Positions 23,059 to 34,972 of a stretch of 64,000 nt of DNA are shown in pieces. The stretch comes from Volvariella volvacea V23 (lineage: Eukaryota; Basidiomycota; Agaricomycetes; Agaricales; Pluteaceae), in assembly GCA_000349905.1 (NCBI GenBank), contig KB722758.1, positions 161,892-225,891 of the forward strand. Direction: 5' to 3'. The position numbers were made by a program, and so were the translations under genes. The notes below the pieces were generated by a model. The model did not search any database. It was not told the DNA's origin and was given only the letters and a program-made list of their open reading frames with translations. The stretch's first letter is position 1; each line of letters starts with the position of its first letter.

Positions 23059-24821
23059 TCACACCCCTCCACACCCGCCAACCCGTCTCGATCCCCTCGT
23101 CGCATTCTTGAAAGCCCCAAACTCCCACTCGAAACAATCCTACAATTCGTCATCAACATCCGACTACAAACACCAAACCACAATCACTCACCACACAGTC
23201 CTCATCCTCAACCACAACCTCCGGGACCTCCCTCCCCCCATTGCCGTTCTCATCCGGCCTCTCCCAGTCCTCGCTCAGCAGCTTCTCGATCACGACCACG
23301 ATCGGGTGGTTCCGCACGTCGACGGACCAGCCCAGCTTCGAGACGGTGTCGTACCGGATGAGCTTGCCTTGGTGACACCTGGCAGACACAGCAAAACGAA
23401 TGAGAGATGGATGGGGATGAGGGTGGTGGGTGTGGGGAGCAAAGGAAGGGCGTGTGCCAGCGAGAACGTACCGAGATTCCATGGCGTACCCGCCGATTGC
23501 GCAGACGGAGGTGACGCCGGTGCATGTGCCCATGGCGAGTGGCTAGATCGTGTCAGTGCCATCAGCCGGCTTTTGGTTGTTGTGTGTGGTCGAAAGGGGA
23601 CTTACGTCGCCGGTGTGGAATACATGTGTGATATGTAGCGTCGAAGGCTGAAATTGCAACAACAGCGTTAATTCATGCACAGATGAGGAAAACGCACACG
23701 TACAGGTGTTGGCAGATGCAACCTCCTGGCTGCCAATTTCTCCCCCGGCGCTTCAAACGCTACAACCGGTGCCCCAAACGTGGCTCCAATCAAGGCGGAC
23801 AGTGCGCCGCCCAGAGAATGACCTGACGAAGCCCACTGAGCGACCAACCAGAGAAAAGCACGAGCAAAGAAGGCCTCACCAGCAAGCCAGATATTCGCCT
23901 CTGGATACATATACGATACATTCGTATACAAATCCTACAAACCAATGAGCACTCCACACCTCTCTCCCTCCCATACCGCACTCACCAATCCAACGGGGTA
24001 AAACAAGCCCTCACCCCACACCGCCTCCTCCAGGCACCGCTCGTCGCACCTGCCCGTCCCGCTGTAACAATCGCACACGGTGCTCCAGGTCGGGCCCACG
24101 CGGGCACAGCAGCAGCTGAAGAGCGTATTGTCGTTGATCTTGTCCTTCTTGACCGTCGGCCCGCCGCCGCCGACGATCCAGCCGGCGGAGGTGCCCTTGA
24201 TGGTGATGATGACGGTCGAGTTGTCCGTCGAGACGTAGATGTGGCCGCGGAGGCCGTCGGCGGTCGGTTCCCAGCCGTGTGGGTGGGTCTGGATACGAAG
24301 AACGTGGGGGGGCGGGGAGGTGAATGCGGGGTGTGGAGAAGGGAGAGGAAGGGGAAGGGCACCTTGTTCCATTTGCTGCCTAGGTCGTACCACTCTTTGC
24401 TCCCGGGCTCGTAGTAGCTGTTGTACGTCATCTTTGCGAGCTCGAGCAGGGTCTCGCGCTTCTCGACGTCCGGGCCTGGGACCTCGTCGGAGAGCCAGTG
24501 GAGGGACGAGCTGGTCTGGCCGGAGTGGAAGGAGAGCTGCCGGGCGGACTGGAAGGCGGAGAGAGAGTTGGGTTTGTGTGTCGTAAGCTTGGTCGTGTGC
24601 AGTGTGTGCAAGGAGGGAGAGGAGGATAGGAGGGGGGATGAGAGAGGGATGTCGTTGAAGATGACCTGGGGTGCGAGCTCGGATGCGAGTGCGAGTGCAT
24701 GTTCGTGACGAAGCTCGAACTGGAGAGGAGGCGGCTGTGGCGGGGTGGCGTGGTGGAGTACGCGGGAGCCCAGCAGCGAGGCGAGCAGGAACTGGAGCGA
24801 GTTGGGCAGAAGGCTGAGCAT
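23059..24821 (-). CDS. ATG15-like class 3 lipase, copy 1
   Basis: Atg15 is the vacuolar phospholipase that breaks down autophagic bodies. Start [17 protein letters not shown] at 24821 is a hydrophobic signal-anchor, matching copy 2; upstream in-frame ATGs exist but lack homology. Exon 1 is 459 nt, exactly as in copy 2. Family blocks: [77 protein letters not shown], the nucleophile elbow [60 protein letters not shown] and [10 protein letters not shown]. The catalytic Ser, Asp and His are thus all visible. The last exon, after a GTGAGT donor, gives [10 protein letters not shown] and a short tail to TGA 23059-23061. Confidence 0.85.
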
Positions 24822-25138
24822 GCGGAGGTGGAGGCGTTGGAGGGCCGCCACAACTCCTTTCTTGGGGAAAAGTGGGGGCTGTTGGCAAATAGGGCCAAAT
24901 AACTCCGCAGCACCGCCGACGCTGCTTGCAATGGGCGCATCGTGCTCGAGGCGACCTGTGGCAATCCAGATGTGGTGCAGGCATCTAGGTACTTGATAAA
25001 ACAGATTTTTCTGCTCTTCAGTGGCTTGAGATGTCCACCCCAGATTTCGAGTCGACGAATCTATCATTGTCTATCTGAAAGCAAAGAATGGCTGGTACTA
25101 CGGCCCATTCCAATCCCATAATTCCGCCTGCAGATCAA

Positions 25139-25250
25139 TGGGCCCACCGTACTGGGATCCAGAGAGCGGGAGGTGCTGCAACACTATAAACTGCAAAATA
25201 GTTATATAATGCAGCACCTCTGCCTGCTCTGGGTGCAGAGGGTTGGCCCA
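25139..25250. repeat. Imperfect inverted repeat in the divergent lipase promoter
   Basis: A perfect 10-bp inverted repeat, AGGTGCTGCA at 25171-25180 and its complement at 25210-25219, surrounds a 29-bp AT-rich loop. Weaker symmetry extends both arms outward to about 25139 and 25250 (TGGGCC at both ends). It lies between the start codons of the two head-to-head lipase genes. Confidence 0.75.
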
Positions 25251-25396
25251 ACGAGCGTACTATTCGTCGATGAGCAAGAGATGTGGTGTTCCCTGCTCCC
25301 ACGCTGCCCTTGAATCCGTTTCTGCCTCCGCGGCGCTGATTCGGTTTACCTCCCACCACACAGACCCCAGCCACCTCCGGCTGCTTATCTCCCTTG

Positions 25397-27192
25397 ATGC
25401 TCCTCGCCCACCTCCTGCCCAACGCGCTTCAGCTGCTCCTCGCCACGCTCCTGTCGCCTGAGCACCAGCAGACAGGCGTGAACCCGCCCGGCGAGGGGGA
25501 GATTACGTTTGAGCTTCGTCATCTCTACGCTACCACCGACTCGGGCCGCAACGTCTTCTCCGACATCCACTCGACGTCCGCCGTTGCAGCCGCAAACTCG
25601 ACATACACGATCCCAACCACACTCCTCACGACCTCCCGCCAGAGACCACGGGACTGCCACCCCGATAGCGCCGCCATCTCACATCACAACCTAGACCCGG
25701 AGACAGCGATCGAATGGGACGATCACCACGTCGTCGGCCCACGAACCGACAAACGCCAGACCCTCCTCCAGCTCGCAAAGATGACCTTCAACTCGTTCTA
25801 CGACGGACCCGACGGACACCAGGAGTGGTACGAGCTCGATCCCTACTGGAAAAAGGTGCGCACACCAGCATCCATTTCGCACCTCGTATTCGTATTGCTA
25901 AACCTTACTTTCCATTCCCTCACCCCCATTTCTTGTATATTCACCGATGCCGATACAGAACCACCCCTTTGGCTGGGAACCCTCCTCCGACGGCCTGCGC
26001 GGCCAGATCTTCGCCTCCCCGGACAACTCGACCGTCGTCGTCGCCATCAAGGGCACCTCCGCGCCCTGGATCGTCGGCGGCGAGGACGGGCCGACGAAGA
26101 AGAAGGACAAGTTGAACAGCAACCTGCTGTTCAGCTGCTGTTGTGGGCGGGTCGGCCCGAGTTGGACGCCGGTGTGTGGGTGCTATGCCGATGCTGTGAA
26201 GGGAGGAGCGGGGGCGAGGTATAGATGCGATAGAGAGTGCGTGGAGAGGTCCTTGGTCGACGAGGAGAGTCTGTTTTATCCCGTTGGCATCGTGAGTCGC
26301 CGGCCGTGGCCCATTCCACCTGTCAACCGAACCCGAATCTGACGCGTGGGCAGAATCTGTACAATAACATTTCGTACATGTATCCCGATGCCAATATCTG
26401 GTTGACTGGTGCGTGCTCCTCTGTCATCGTTCTCGTCTTCTAGCTTGAACTTGGACGCATATAGGCCACTCGCTGGGTGGATCCCTCGCGTCCCTCATAG
26501 GCCTCACATTCGGCGCGCCAGTCGTCACATTCGAAGCCCCAGGGGACAGACTAGCCGCCCGGAGACTCCACCTCCCGTCTCCCGTAAGCAGTTCAGCGTC
26601 ATATACAAGCCTCGGTGCTCAAACTCGTTTGAAAACTATAGCCATCAACGCAACATATAATACAAGTATACCACACAGCCGACGTACGTCTTCCATTCAC
26701 CTCCAGATCTATTTGACTTTGCTCACCTCCCCCCCCCTTGTTCAGCCTGTACCCGTAGGAGCATGCACGGGTATATTCTCACTGTGCGCCATAGGAGGGT
26801 ACGCCATCGAATCACGGTGCGTCCCCGTTCTCTCTTCCCCATCCTTACCGCAAACACCGATGTAACGCCACCTCGTGCTCGTGGTCAGATGCCACCTAGG
26901 GCAGATCATCAAATACGACACCGTGGGGAAGAAAGGATGGAGCGTTAGCATCAGGAACCATCCCATTCAGGTTATGATCGACTATGTTCTGAGCGACGAC
27001 GGCACGGACTGGGGGCTCGCATCTGAGGGCGGATGCGTGGGTAGATGTGAGAAGAGGGAGGTTCCACGACCAGAGGTCGAGAAGGATTGCTCTGTAAGTG
27101 GAGTGAATTGTGGATTGCTCGCTCGGTCTGACGAGGTGTTTCTGGATTAGGATTGTACGGATTGGGAGTTTGGTGATTTCGGGAGAGTGTAG
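25397..27192 (+). CDS. ATG15-like class 3 lipase, copy 2
   Basis: Eight exons keep phase and give 441 residues: 25397-25855, 25959-26291, 26354-26408, 26465-26583, 26642-26683, 26746-26816, 26889-27093, 27151-27192. A hydrophobic N-terminal anchor (MLLAHLLPNALQLLLATLL) precedes the alpha/beta-hydrolase domain. Key blocks: LLQLAKMTFNSFYDG, GWEPSSDGLRGQIF, IKGTSAPWIVGG, CCCGRVGPSWTPVC, SYMYPDANIWLTG, nucleophile elbow GHSLGG (Ser about 285), [45 protein letters not shown] and GWSVSIRNHPIQ. These are the Ser-Asp-His triad regions of Atg15. It is the divergent partner of the lipase at 23059-24821; because there are two such genes I leave the symbol empty. A broken copy of its 3' end lies just downstream. 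Confidence 0.87.
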
Positions 27193-27439
27193 GTTTGCAG
27201 TGAATGCCAACGAACGATTTGTTGTACGGTATGTTGGGTAGAGGTGTCGGTAGGATAGGATGCCGTGTATGCTTATTCGGTGTATCAGTGTATCAGCTAT
27301 ATAGAAATCAACGACCTCGACGCATTCCTATCCCTCGATTCTCACGAGCTCGAGAAAAAGATCGAATTATAGTGCACAATGACACAAGGAACGCTTAACA
27401 ATCAATGCATCCCATTCGTTCTATAATTTCGATATTCGT

Positions 27440-27690
27440 TCAGGACAAGGACAACTTGACACATGGAATATTAGGTGGCTGCATGTGCGTTTGAGCAACA
27501 CTTGCTGCGCAACTTCAGACCACCAGACCGACATCCGCGAGATGGAGACACCCTCAAGCGGGGAAGCATGCTTCCAAGTGCAACCGCGTTGGATTCCAGA
27601 GGGGTGGATAGACGTCAACTCTCCAACCGGGAATCTGATTCGGGGTTGCAATTCACTCCGGGCCCGAAGGAGTCAAGTCGTCTCTCTTCC
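27440..27690 (-). pseudogene. Fragment of a Trp-tailed F-box gene
   Basis: Read on the minus strand, this stretch aligns with the middle of the F-box gene at 2464 (about 3250-3420 there): a degenerate version of its VNHSSDLGLK region, then HLEACFPA and a decayed LHLTDIG block with stops. The same segment recurs within 29875-30020. It is too short and broken to be functional. The left limit is approximate. Confidence 0.7.
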
Positions 27691-28050
27691 CAATCAAATA
27701 CGACACTGAGGAAGGAAGGGTGGAGCGTTAGTATTAGGAATTATCCTATTCAGGTTATGATCGATTATGTTCTGAGCGAGGATGGCACAGATTGGAGGCT
27801 CGCCATCTGAGGATGAGAGTGGGAGCTGATGCGTGGATGGAGGTCCTGAAGCCGGAGATTGACAAGGATGGCTCGCTCGGTCTGACGAGGCGTTCCTGAA
27901 TCAGGATTGCACGGATTGGGTGTTTGGTGATTTCGGGAAAGTGTAGGTTTACAGTAAATGCCAACGAACATTTTGTTGTACAGTATGTTGAGCGTCGGTG
28001 TTGGTAGCTATGGAAATCAATGACCTCTGCGTATTCCCATTTTCCCGACG
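27691..28050 (+). pseudogene. Duplicated 3' fragment of the ATG15-like lipase
   Basis: A direct repeat of about 26905-27340: it repeats the GWSVSIRN-x-PIQVMIDYVLS exon, part of the last intron, the final DCTDW exon, and the 3' flank including ATGCCAACGAAC. Internal deletions and an early TGA (about 27808) break it. It abuts the F-box fragment on its left with no gap. Its flank overlaps the antisense read-through of the next F-box pseudogene. Confidence 0.85.
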
Positions 28051-28104
28051 ACAGGTGCGTATACAGGCCAAAGAAAGAGCTCGAGGGCCACGAATAGGAG
28101 ATGG

Positions 28105-29348
28105 TTCAGTAGACCACCAAACTATTCCATTCATCCTATCCTCCCATTCTTTCTCCGCTATGCTCTCACCCCGCTTCCACCTTCTCCTCAACCCATGATC
28201 TTCAAAATTCATATCTACATGATCAGCAGGGCGCAACAAGTCTTGGCCCATAAAGCTAGTGTCTAATAGTTTGATTTGATTACATTTTTCGTTTGCACTG
28301 TTGAGACGTAATAGTTCGTTGCGACAGTTGGGATCCGGATGGCTGAGATCGAGGGTTGGCTTTCTTTGAGAATGTGGCGTAGCCTCTAATACATCGATGT
28401 TGGGCTCGACAGACGTTTTTCGTCAACTCAAGGATGCGGCATACCTCATTCGTACTCCAATTTTTCTCGAAAAATGAAACAATGCTCCAAAAATCGAATG
28501 GATCGTGAAGCCTGACGTGTTCAACGGAAGGCGGTAGCACAGCCAACAGAGTTGTGTCGATGTTGGGCAGGGTGAGGTGCAAACGCGCGAGCGGTGGAAA
28601 TTGATTCTGAAATAGTCGATGTCGTGCTTCCGACAGTGACTCGGAGGCAGAGGAACTCCACAAATCATTGCGATCGCGATACTCTGATTCTGCGTCTTTC
28701 CATGTCCTTGGTTGGTCCAGAACCCAACAGTTCAGTGCCGGACTCATAGGAACCAGCACACGAAACTCGCGAAGCCTCGTTTTGTCTGGTACATTGACAT
28801 CCCCGGAAGCCACAAGTTTGGTGCTGTATATTCCTTTAGCTTTGGGAAGACCAGAAAAACCCTAAAGCGATGTGTAATCAATTTCCTGAGGCCATCAATA
28901 AAAAAAATGTAGTGGGGCGGTATTCGTGCAGGATTTCGAGTGTGGGCGAAGCGAATTCGAGCAGTTCAAAGTAGGCCGCGTGAAGGTTGGTTATTTCATC
29001 AAGAATTGAGGGACCCTTTGTTGTATATTTATATTCTTGGTCATCCTTTAATAATAATGGAAGTGCTGAGAAAAACAACGTTCGAATGCATATGTCGCTT
29101 TGTGTTGATTTTTTCAGCGCTGCATTAAACAAACAGGCTTGAGCAAGCCCGAACACTTTGAGGTGTTGAAATTTGTATGGCGCTAAAAACAATCTAACGT
29201 GATGGGAGGCACGGGAAAGGGATGTACCAGTGAATTCGCCGTCTGTGCAAGCGAGCGAAAAGATTTCGAACCACAGCTCTGGAGGAACGCGGTGTGCAGG
29301 TGGTGCATCAGCTTTACAGATAGAGGCGTAACCGTTTCTCAAGGTCAT
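28105..29348 (-). pseudogene. Degenerate F-box gene, Trp-tailed subfamily
   Basis: ATG 29348 begins a normal family start with the F-box block VPPELWFEIFSLACTDGEFTG and SRASHHVRLFLAPYKFQ, then ASPTLEILHEYRPT. At about 28890-28915, beside a run of T (minus strand), the frame is lost; no GT donor is present nearby, so splicing cannot explain it. The frame resumes at LREFRV and continues with QFPPLARLHLTLP. A second break near 28380-28440 could be an intron (GTATGC donor, TTAGAG acceptor). The end motif EWEDRMNGIVWWSTE is at about 28105-28150, after which the frame runs into antisense lipase sequence. At least one disabling frameshift makes it most likely a pseudogene. Confidence 0.7.
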
Positions 29349-29619
29349 GGGTGTGGTCGTAGCGGGAGGGTTTTAGAGTACGAGATAACTGTCAAGGGTG
29401 TTGGCGGCGTAATTAGAGTTGTCGGGGGAAGAGGGTTGAAAAGGATAAACCGGGGCGCAGAGAGCCTGTGGTTTATAAACTCGTCAGCTTGTTAGGGCCC
29501 ACTTGGGACTACTAAGCACATGAGCTAGGGGCCTGCTAAGCACTTTATTTAAGAGAAGCATACCAAATATCAGAATAACAAGTTATTGTTGCGTACTTAA
29601 ACGAAGATTGCCAGGCAGC

Positions 29620-30393
29620 CCCAGACCACTAAACTTCCCTGTCCATCCTGCTTGACCACGCTTCCCTGGTTCTTTTTATACCTGCTATCCAACTCTTCAT
29701 CATCTTTCCAGAGTAAGATTTTAGACTTGGAAAGTGTTCGAGGTCGAGGCGGATGGGGTCTTCAATTGAGAATTCCGGTCCAAGATGCTTGATTTGTGCA
29801 TTAGGGTATCGGCTTGGGGGGATTGCAGTCTTGGAGTTTATGAGGTTATTCCTGAGGTTACAACCTCAAGTCGAACTAACGTCCGTGAGATGAAGATGCT
29901 GTAAAGCGAGGAAGCATGCTTTCAAGTGCAAAAACGTTGGATCTAGAAGTCAACTCTCACGCCGGGAATTTGAGGTGTGATTCACCCCGAAGGAGTGCAG
30001 TCGTCTCTCTTGCAGCCCAGGGTCACTATAGCACCTATCGTAGTCGACGTCGAAGTCTTACCTTGCCTCTTCCCCGGATGAGCAAAGAGCCACACATCGC
30101 CCACAGAATATTCTCTCGATTTCGTCCGTCTTGACCGACATGCTCTGATTGGCGCGCCAGAATACGAGCTTCTTTATGGCACGAGAAGTGGATGGTGCTG
30201 ACGAGAATGCGGTGGTCCAGGTGACTCCCTTTGTGGGACGGTATTTATGTAGGATCTCGGTGGAGGACGAGATTAGAGTAGGCAGTAGGAAGTACGAGTG
30301 GTGTACGCGTCGGTGGAATCTAAGGGGATCGTGGTCGCCCGCTGAAGTTGTTGTTGTAATGAAGTGTTTGTATCCACTAAGAATAATCGTCAA
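29620..30393 (-). pseudogene. Internally deleted copy of the F-box gene at 2464
   Basis: The minus strand aligns with the gene at 2464 from HHSYF through LVFWRA and DFDVDYD, then HL-x-ACF. A deletion removes the region before YISHPN. The end (DPIRLDLEH, SYSGKMM, W-x2-R-MDREV) is recognisable, but the first Trp of the terminal WW has become a stop. The F-box end is missing. The right limit is set by the start of the surviving frame. Clearly a pseudogene. Confidence 0.8.
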
Positions 30394-30431
30394 CCAAGGT
30401 CAGACATGTCTCTTGTCTCAGCACCATCAAG

Positions 30432-33373
30432 ATGCAAGACTCCGATATGCAAAATCTCAACGCACAAAGCTCCAGTAGCGAATCCCAACCTCCACTAAAG
30501 CGGATCAAGGCGACGCACATCCCTAGCGATGATTCTTCGGGCCCCTCTAGTGCTGCGATATCCTCATCAACTCGGGATCAAGAAATTTACGATGACCTAT
30601 CCGACCTTTTCGCTTTACCCCGGCATTCGGATGTGTCATACGAAAATTTACTACGTATACTAGCTCTAATCTTATCGAGAATTGTCGATTTGGACCCGAA
30701 ATTGGATCAAGCCTACGCTGAATTGGATCCTGCTCGAGCTTGTGTTGCAGGCCATCAAGACCTCATCGCCTTATTGCGGGATTTAGCAACTGCAGACACA
30801 TATCAAGAGGACATAGTAGCTACTATCCGCCGGCATCGTATGTGCAATTCGGCTGATTCAATTTCAGTTTCTAAACCGATTTCCAGCTGCCCTACAACCA
30901 AAAATAAGGACCCCTTATATATGGACCCCAGAACTTACTTGGGCTGCTAGTGAGCAACATCTCCATCTTGAATTCATTACTGAACTACAACATGCATTCC
31001 TGGCAGCTAAACGTCTGTAGCAAGTCATTTCTGTGACTTCCACTCCGAGTCTAACCTCATTCTCAGCCGTCATTGATGGTTTCAACGATCCATATCTAAA
31101 TGAAAACGACAAACTTTGTGTGGAAGTCATGGATCATTACTTTACCACAGCAGGGCCGAATGCACCTCAAAGTCGCCGGCTCTGCAACCTATCTCTTGCT
31201 GTCATTCAGTCGTCGGGCATGGGTAAGACTCGCATGATATATCGTGTGGCTCTCCAGCGTGTTACCTTTATTTTCAACATGCGCGAAACTCTACCTCGAA
31301 ACCTTTTTGGTCCGTTCTTTTAATATTCACTGATCTGTGTTATCTTACTTAACACCAGCTTACCCACCACCCAACCGACGAGTGCGAAACTTCTTTACCG
31401 ACATAGATACGACAGAAGACAGGACCAAGTATCGCTATGGTGTTTTCTTCATTACTCTATTCAATAAAGCTCGTGCTCGCCTTGAACACCTCCAAAGTAA
31501 CCTAGGGACTCAGTCGCTTTCACAAATGTGGTACGAGGTGATGGAATTTGGTAAATCAAGAGATAGTAATGAAGAACTTGGTTTCTATCAGGAGGTTGTT
31601 TCGGAAGTCGAGCAAGTGCGTATATAGTGTCATCCACGTGTGTTTGGCTGTATTGACCAGTCATCGTGTAGACGACTCTTGGTACAGGTTTCCACGCGAC
31701 ATGGACAGGGGATACGAGGAAAAGGTTGCAAGAAGCATGCGAGGCCTTTGTGTCAAAGATAACGCAATTGAGTACCGATCTGGACGATTCGCGGATCCAT
31801 TGTGTCCTGGCCTTCGACGAAGCACATACCCTGACGGTGTTGCCCGAGTATAGTGCCCGAAAGCGTTCGAATTACAGTATACTTGGATCCTTACTGGCCG
31901 AAATTAATTGTCAACCTATTTTCACACTTTTCCTTTCTACGAACGTCTATATACACACCTCAGCTGCGCCGTGGTACGACCATTCCATCTCGCGTATCGC
32001 TGCCCCTGCAAGGCTTTTGCCACCATTTACGGAGCTCCCGTTCGACATCCATGCTCGCGGGCTGTATGACCGGATTACGAAGGGTAATAGAGCTTATCCA
32101 ACACTAAGTGAACTTTGCACCGTCGATGTGATGTGTGCGTTTGGTAGACCGTTGTAAGTTCAGTATCATTGTGGTTATAACAATCGTTCTTACTCAAGGT
32201 GCTAGGTGGCACTCCCTTCATCACAACAAATATGTCAACATCATCGGGCTCGCGCAACTCAAACTAACAGCTCATTCTGTCGAAAACATGGATGCAGCTC
32301 AGCTTGCCTGTGTTTCTCTTCGAGTTATGTTGTCATTCGATACGACATGGGCAGCTACACGAGCTATCGAGTCCAAGCTTGTGGAATATTACATGCGAGT
32401 TGTTGTAGCTATCCCACAAGATGGTGAGTGGATGCAAACTACCACACCATCGGAGCCTATTTTAGCCGAAGCTGCTGCACGGAATCTCAATGCAGGTGAT
32501 GGTGGAATTGAGAGAGTAGCACCAGAGATTCTTTCAAGGGCAAGTGAGAATGGTTATCTTGCTCTTGATGGACGAGTGGAAGTAGTTGGGCGTCTATTAT
32601 GGATCATTGCACATGATCTTGCTGTGAAGAAGGATTATCGCGACAACATATTCCCATGGTATAGCCCACCCGTCAGAGTGACGACATTTCTGGAATGCCT
32701 GCTGTGTGATTGGGATACAGTCAAGGAGATGAAGCCTGTTGGGTATGCGGATGGCGCAACACTTCAGGAAGCCTTTTCCAACGCTTGGATTCACTTTACG
32801 CACTTTGCATCAGCAGGCGATTACGATGTAATTAAAGTGGAGCATCTACGACATTTCCTTGCACGAGGAGCAGCACTAGAATGCCACACGAACCAACAGT
32901 CTATCGATTGTATTGCACCTATTCTTTTTGGCAACCCCACCACGACTGAGATATCGCGAGAGAATTGCTCGGCGATACAAGGGCAGTTCAGGAACCGTGC
33001 AAAGTCGGAGTTCGCTCCCATACGCCCCGATATCGCTAAACCTCCTAATCGGCCAGTGCTGTCCCTACTGCATGAGTTTGGCCATGACTCAACACCCGCA
33101 GTTTACCCCTTGGATCTTTCTGCACCATGTACGGGGAGTGGTGAACCCAGTTCGAATATCAACCATTATCAGGTTGTGATTCATGGGTTGAAGCCAGAGG
33201 TCTACGGAGCAATCCCTGATGCGACTACAATGGAGCGCTACAAGGCACTTGTGGCTTCAAAAACTCCACTTGACGACTTTCCTCGCAAAAAGGTCTCTCA
33301 CTGCTTCGAACGGGCTGAAGAGTTGCACGTCTCTTTTGTTCGGCCGGCTGAGCAGTTTGCATGGACAGTCTAA
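30432..33373 (+). CDS. CRN-type P-loop NTPase (Crinkler-related)
   Basis: Six exons keep phase and give 893 residues: 30432-30837, 30887-31012, 31067-31309, 31359-31615, 31672-32153, 32206-33373. The N-terminus is Ser-rich with a basic PLKRIK that could be a nuclear signal; no Crinkler header is seen. A P-loop IQSSGMGKTR lies near residues 223-232 and a Walker B-like VLAFDEAHTL near 388-398. AYPPPNRRVRNFF and MCAFGRPLW are blocks I recall from expanded basidiomycete NTPases related to Crinkler effectors. The C-terminal region holds FPWYSPPVRVTTFLECLLCD and a helical region of unknown function. Such NTPases have been linked to effector or genome-conflict systems; the role here is inferred. A broken copy of its last exon lies inverted at 4135-5051. 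Confidence 0.72.
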
Positions 33374-33415
33374 TGACAGTTTCAAGTTGCATCAGCAATA
33401 ACGACAAGGCACTAT

Positions 33416-34663
33416 CTAATTGTATAACAAGTCCAATCCCAGTTCCTCCAGTTCCTCCACTTTTAAATTTCTCGCTTGGCTTCTTTCCTCACGCTTCGCC
33501 CTACCTGATCGTCTACTTTCCAATATCAGCAACCCGAGTGTCAGCCAGGACCAGTCATTCGTCTTCCATTCGTTCCAAGTCTTAGGAATCATAAACACCC
33601 TATCTTCCTCCTCAGCACCAGAGTTCCTGCCGCTTTTGGTGCTGCCGCCACAACCCCAATTAGCCCTCATTGATCGCGTCTGTCCGGGCCGTGTTTTAGG
33701 TAGCCTCTCTTCCCACCATCTACTATCATGAACATAAAACGCAATCAACTCCAGGCTATCGCATTCCCGCAATATGCCAGTTACAACCTCTATGCAGACC
33801 TCCACATCGGGATTATCGAACTTTAAATGCCGAAGTAGAGAAAGACACCCGAAATTGTTGCCTTCAACCCAGCTGGAAGGATGCGACCATTCTGTATCCC
33901 GCAGAATAACGAGACAGCGTAGGTGCTTAACGACGGGGTTTGTGAAGTCGACATGTGTGTTCCCATCTTCTTCTTGGAGAAGGTGACCTTGGAAGAGTAC
34001 CCTAAGCGATGCTCTTAAGGTATGGAGTGAGGACCATGCGGTCCTCCTCAATGGCGATTGAAACAAAGACTCGAGCAAGGGTAGAGTGTCTTGGGAAATC
34101 GCTCTTGGCTCCCAGATATTGAGCTCTTCAAGATTGTAGCAAGTTGAGAGGTATTCGTGTACAAGACTTGGTGCTGCGTGGCATCGAATGGTGAGGGACT
34201 TGACGTAGCGGATTTTTGCGGGGTCTGGCGAGTATATCCGTTTGGAGCTCCAGTGCTGGGAATGTACAATGCCGTTCTCATAGTAGAGTGGCTCAACCCT
34301 AAGAATGATGGATAGATAATGGTAAGTATGGATGAGTCTTGGTATGAGTCACATTGGGCCGAGTATGCGGTACGAGAGGAAATTGGAATGAGGCAATGGT
34401 AGTTGTGGCGCTTAAACCTTTGGCACCATTCTCGCAGTGAAGGTGTACTAAAGGAGTCCTTCAAGTGGATATACTCACCACTCTTTGACATGTGGCGCTA
34501 CATCCGATAAACGACGACAGCTTGCACCATTTTGCGCAGCCAGCTCGAATATCTCTCTCTGCAACTCCGAAGGGAGTCTTGGTTCGTTTCTGCGAATATC
34601 CACAGGCTTTGCGCTGAAGTTGTCCGGCATGACGGTCAGTGACATCGAGATGAAGTCGAACAC
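33416..34663 (-). CDS. F-box protein, tandem array member A
   Basis: Two exons (34479-34663, 33416-34298) joined by a GTGAGT...TTAG intron in phase 2 give 355 residues. A short F-box is near the start: EPRLPSELQREIFELAA followed by LSDVAPHVKEW. The body repeats a pattern shared with members B and C: EPLYYE, YVKSLTI, CYNLEEL, ESLFQSPLRRTAWSSLHTLRASLR, WVEGNNFGCLS, ILRECDSLELI, and an end rich in Arg/Glu closing with LDLLYN. The Leu periodicity suggests degenerate LRR-like repeats, but no consensus fits. It differs from the Trp-tailed subfamily. An ATG at 34630 is an alternative start. A conserved 22-bp element lies 63 bp upstream. Confidence 0.72.
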
Positions 34664-34725
34664 TGGTCATTGTCCTCAGGTTGAGTTAAGTCCTCTAGAG
34701 GTGTGTAGGTCCACGAAGTTGAATT

Positions 34726-34747
34726 GAGTCATTTCGGAGTGTACCGA
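34726..34747 (-). promoter_or_regulatory. Conserved upstream element of F-box array, copy A
   Basis: On the minus (coding) strand it contains CGG-TACACT-CCG followed by AAATGACTCA. The same block precedes members B and C with one or two changes. CGG-N6-CCG has the form bound by Zn2Cys6 factors, and TGACTCA is a Gcn4/AP-1-type site. Confidence 0.6.
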
Positions 34748-34972
34748 TCACAGTGTATGCTTGAAATGGGTAGGCGTCACAGGTTCGCTATGAATACTTA
34801 GGCCCAAGACGTGCAACTCATTGGCGTCAGCTCTCCGAGCTGGCCGGGTGGCAGTTGCACGATTGCATATGACGAGCTAGGGGTTCAGAAAAGGATAGAA
34901 GACAAATGGGGAGATATTCGATGCGTTTTCAGCTTGGTCCAGTCTACTCCCGTACGCAATCCTAGCGAGATA

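Noticed and set aside
23935..24984. 349-residue Pro/Arg-rich minus-strand frame
   Set aside because: Wrong frame of the lipase copy 1 exons; the frame with the lipase motifs is the overlapping one.
28880..28915. Possible intron to rescue the F-box frame in 28105-29348
   Set aside because: No GT (or plausible GC) donor exists in the needed interval, so a frameshift is the better reading.
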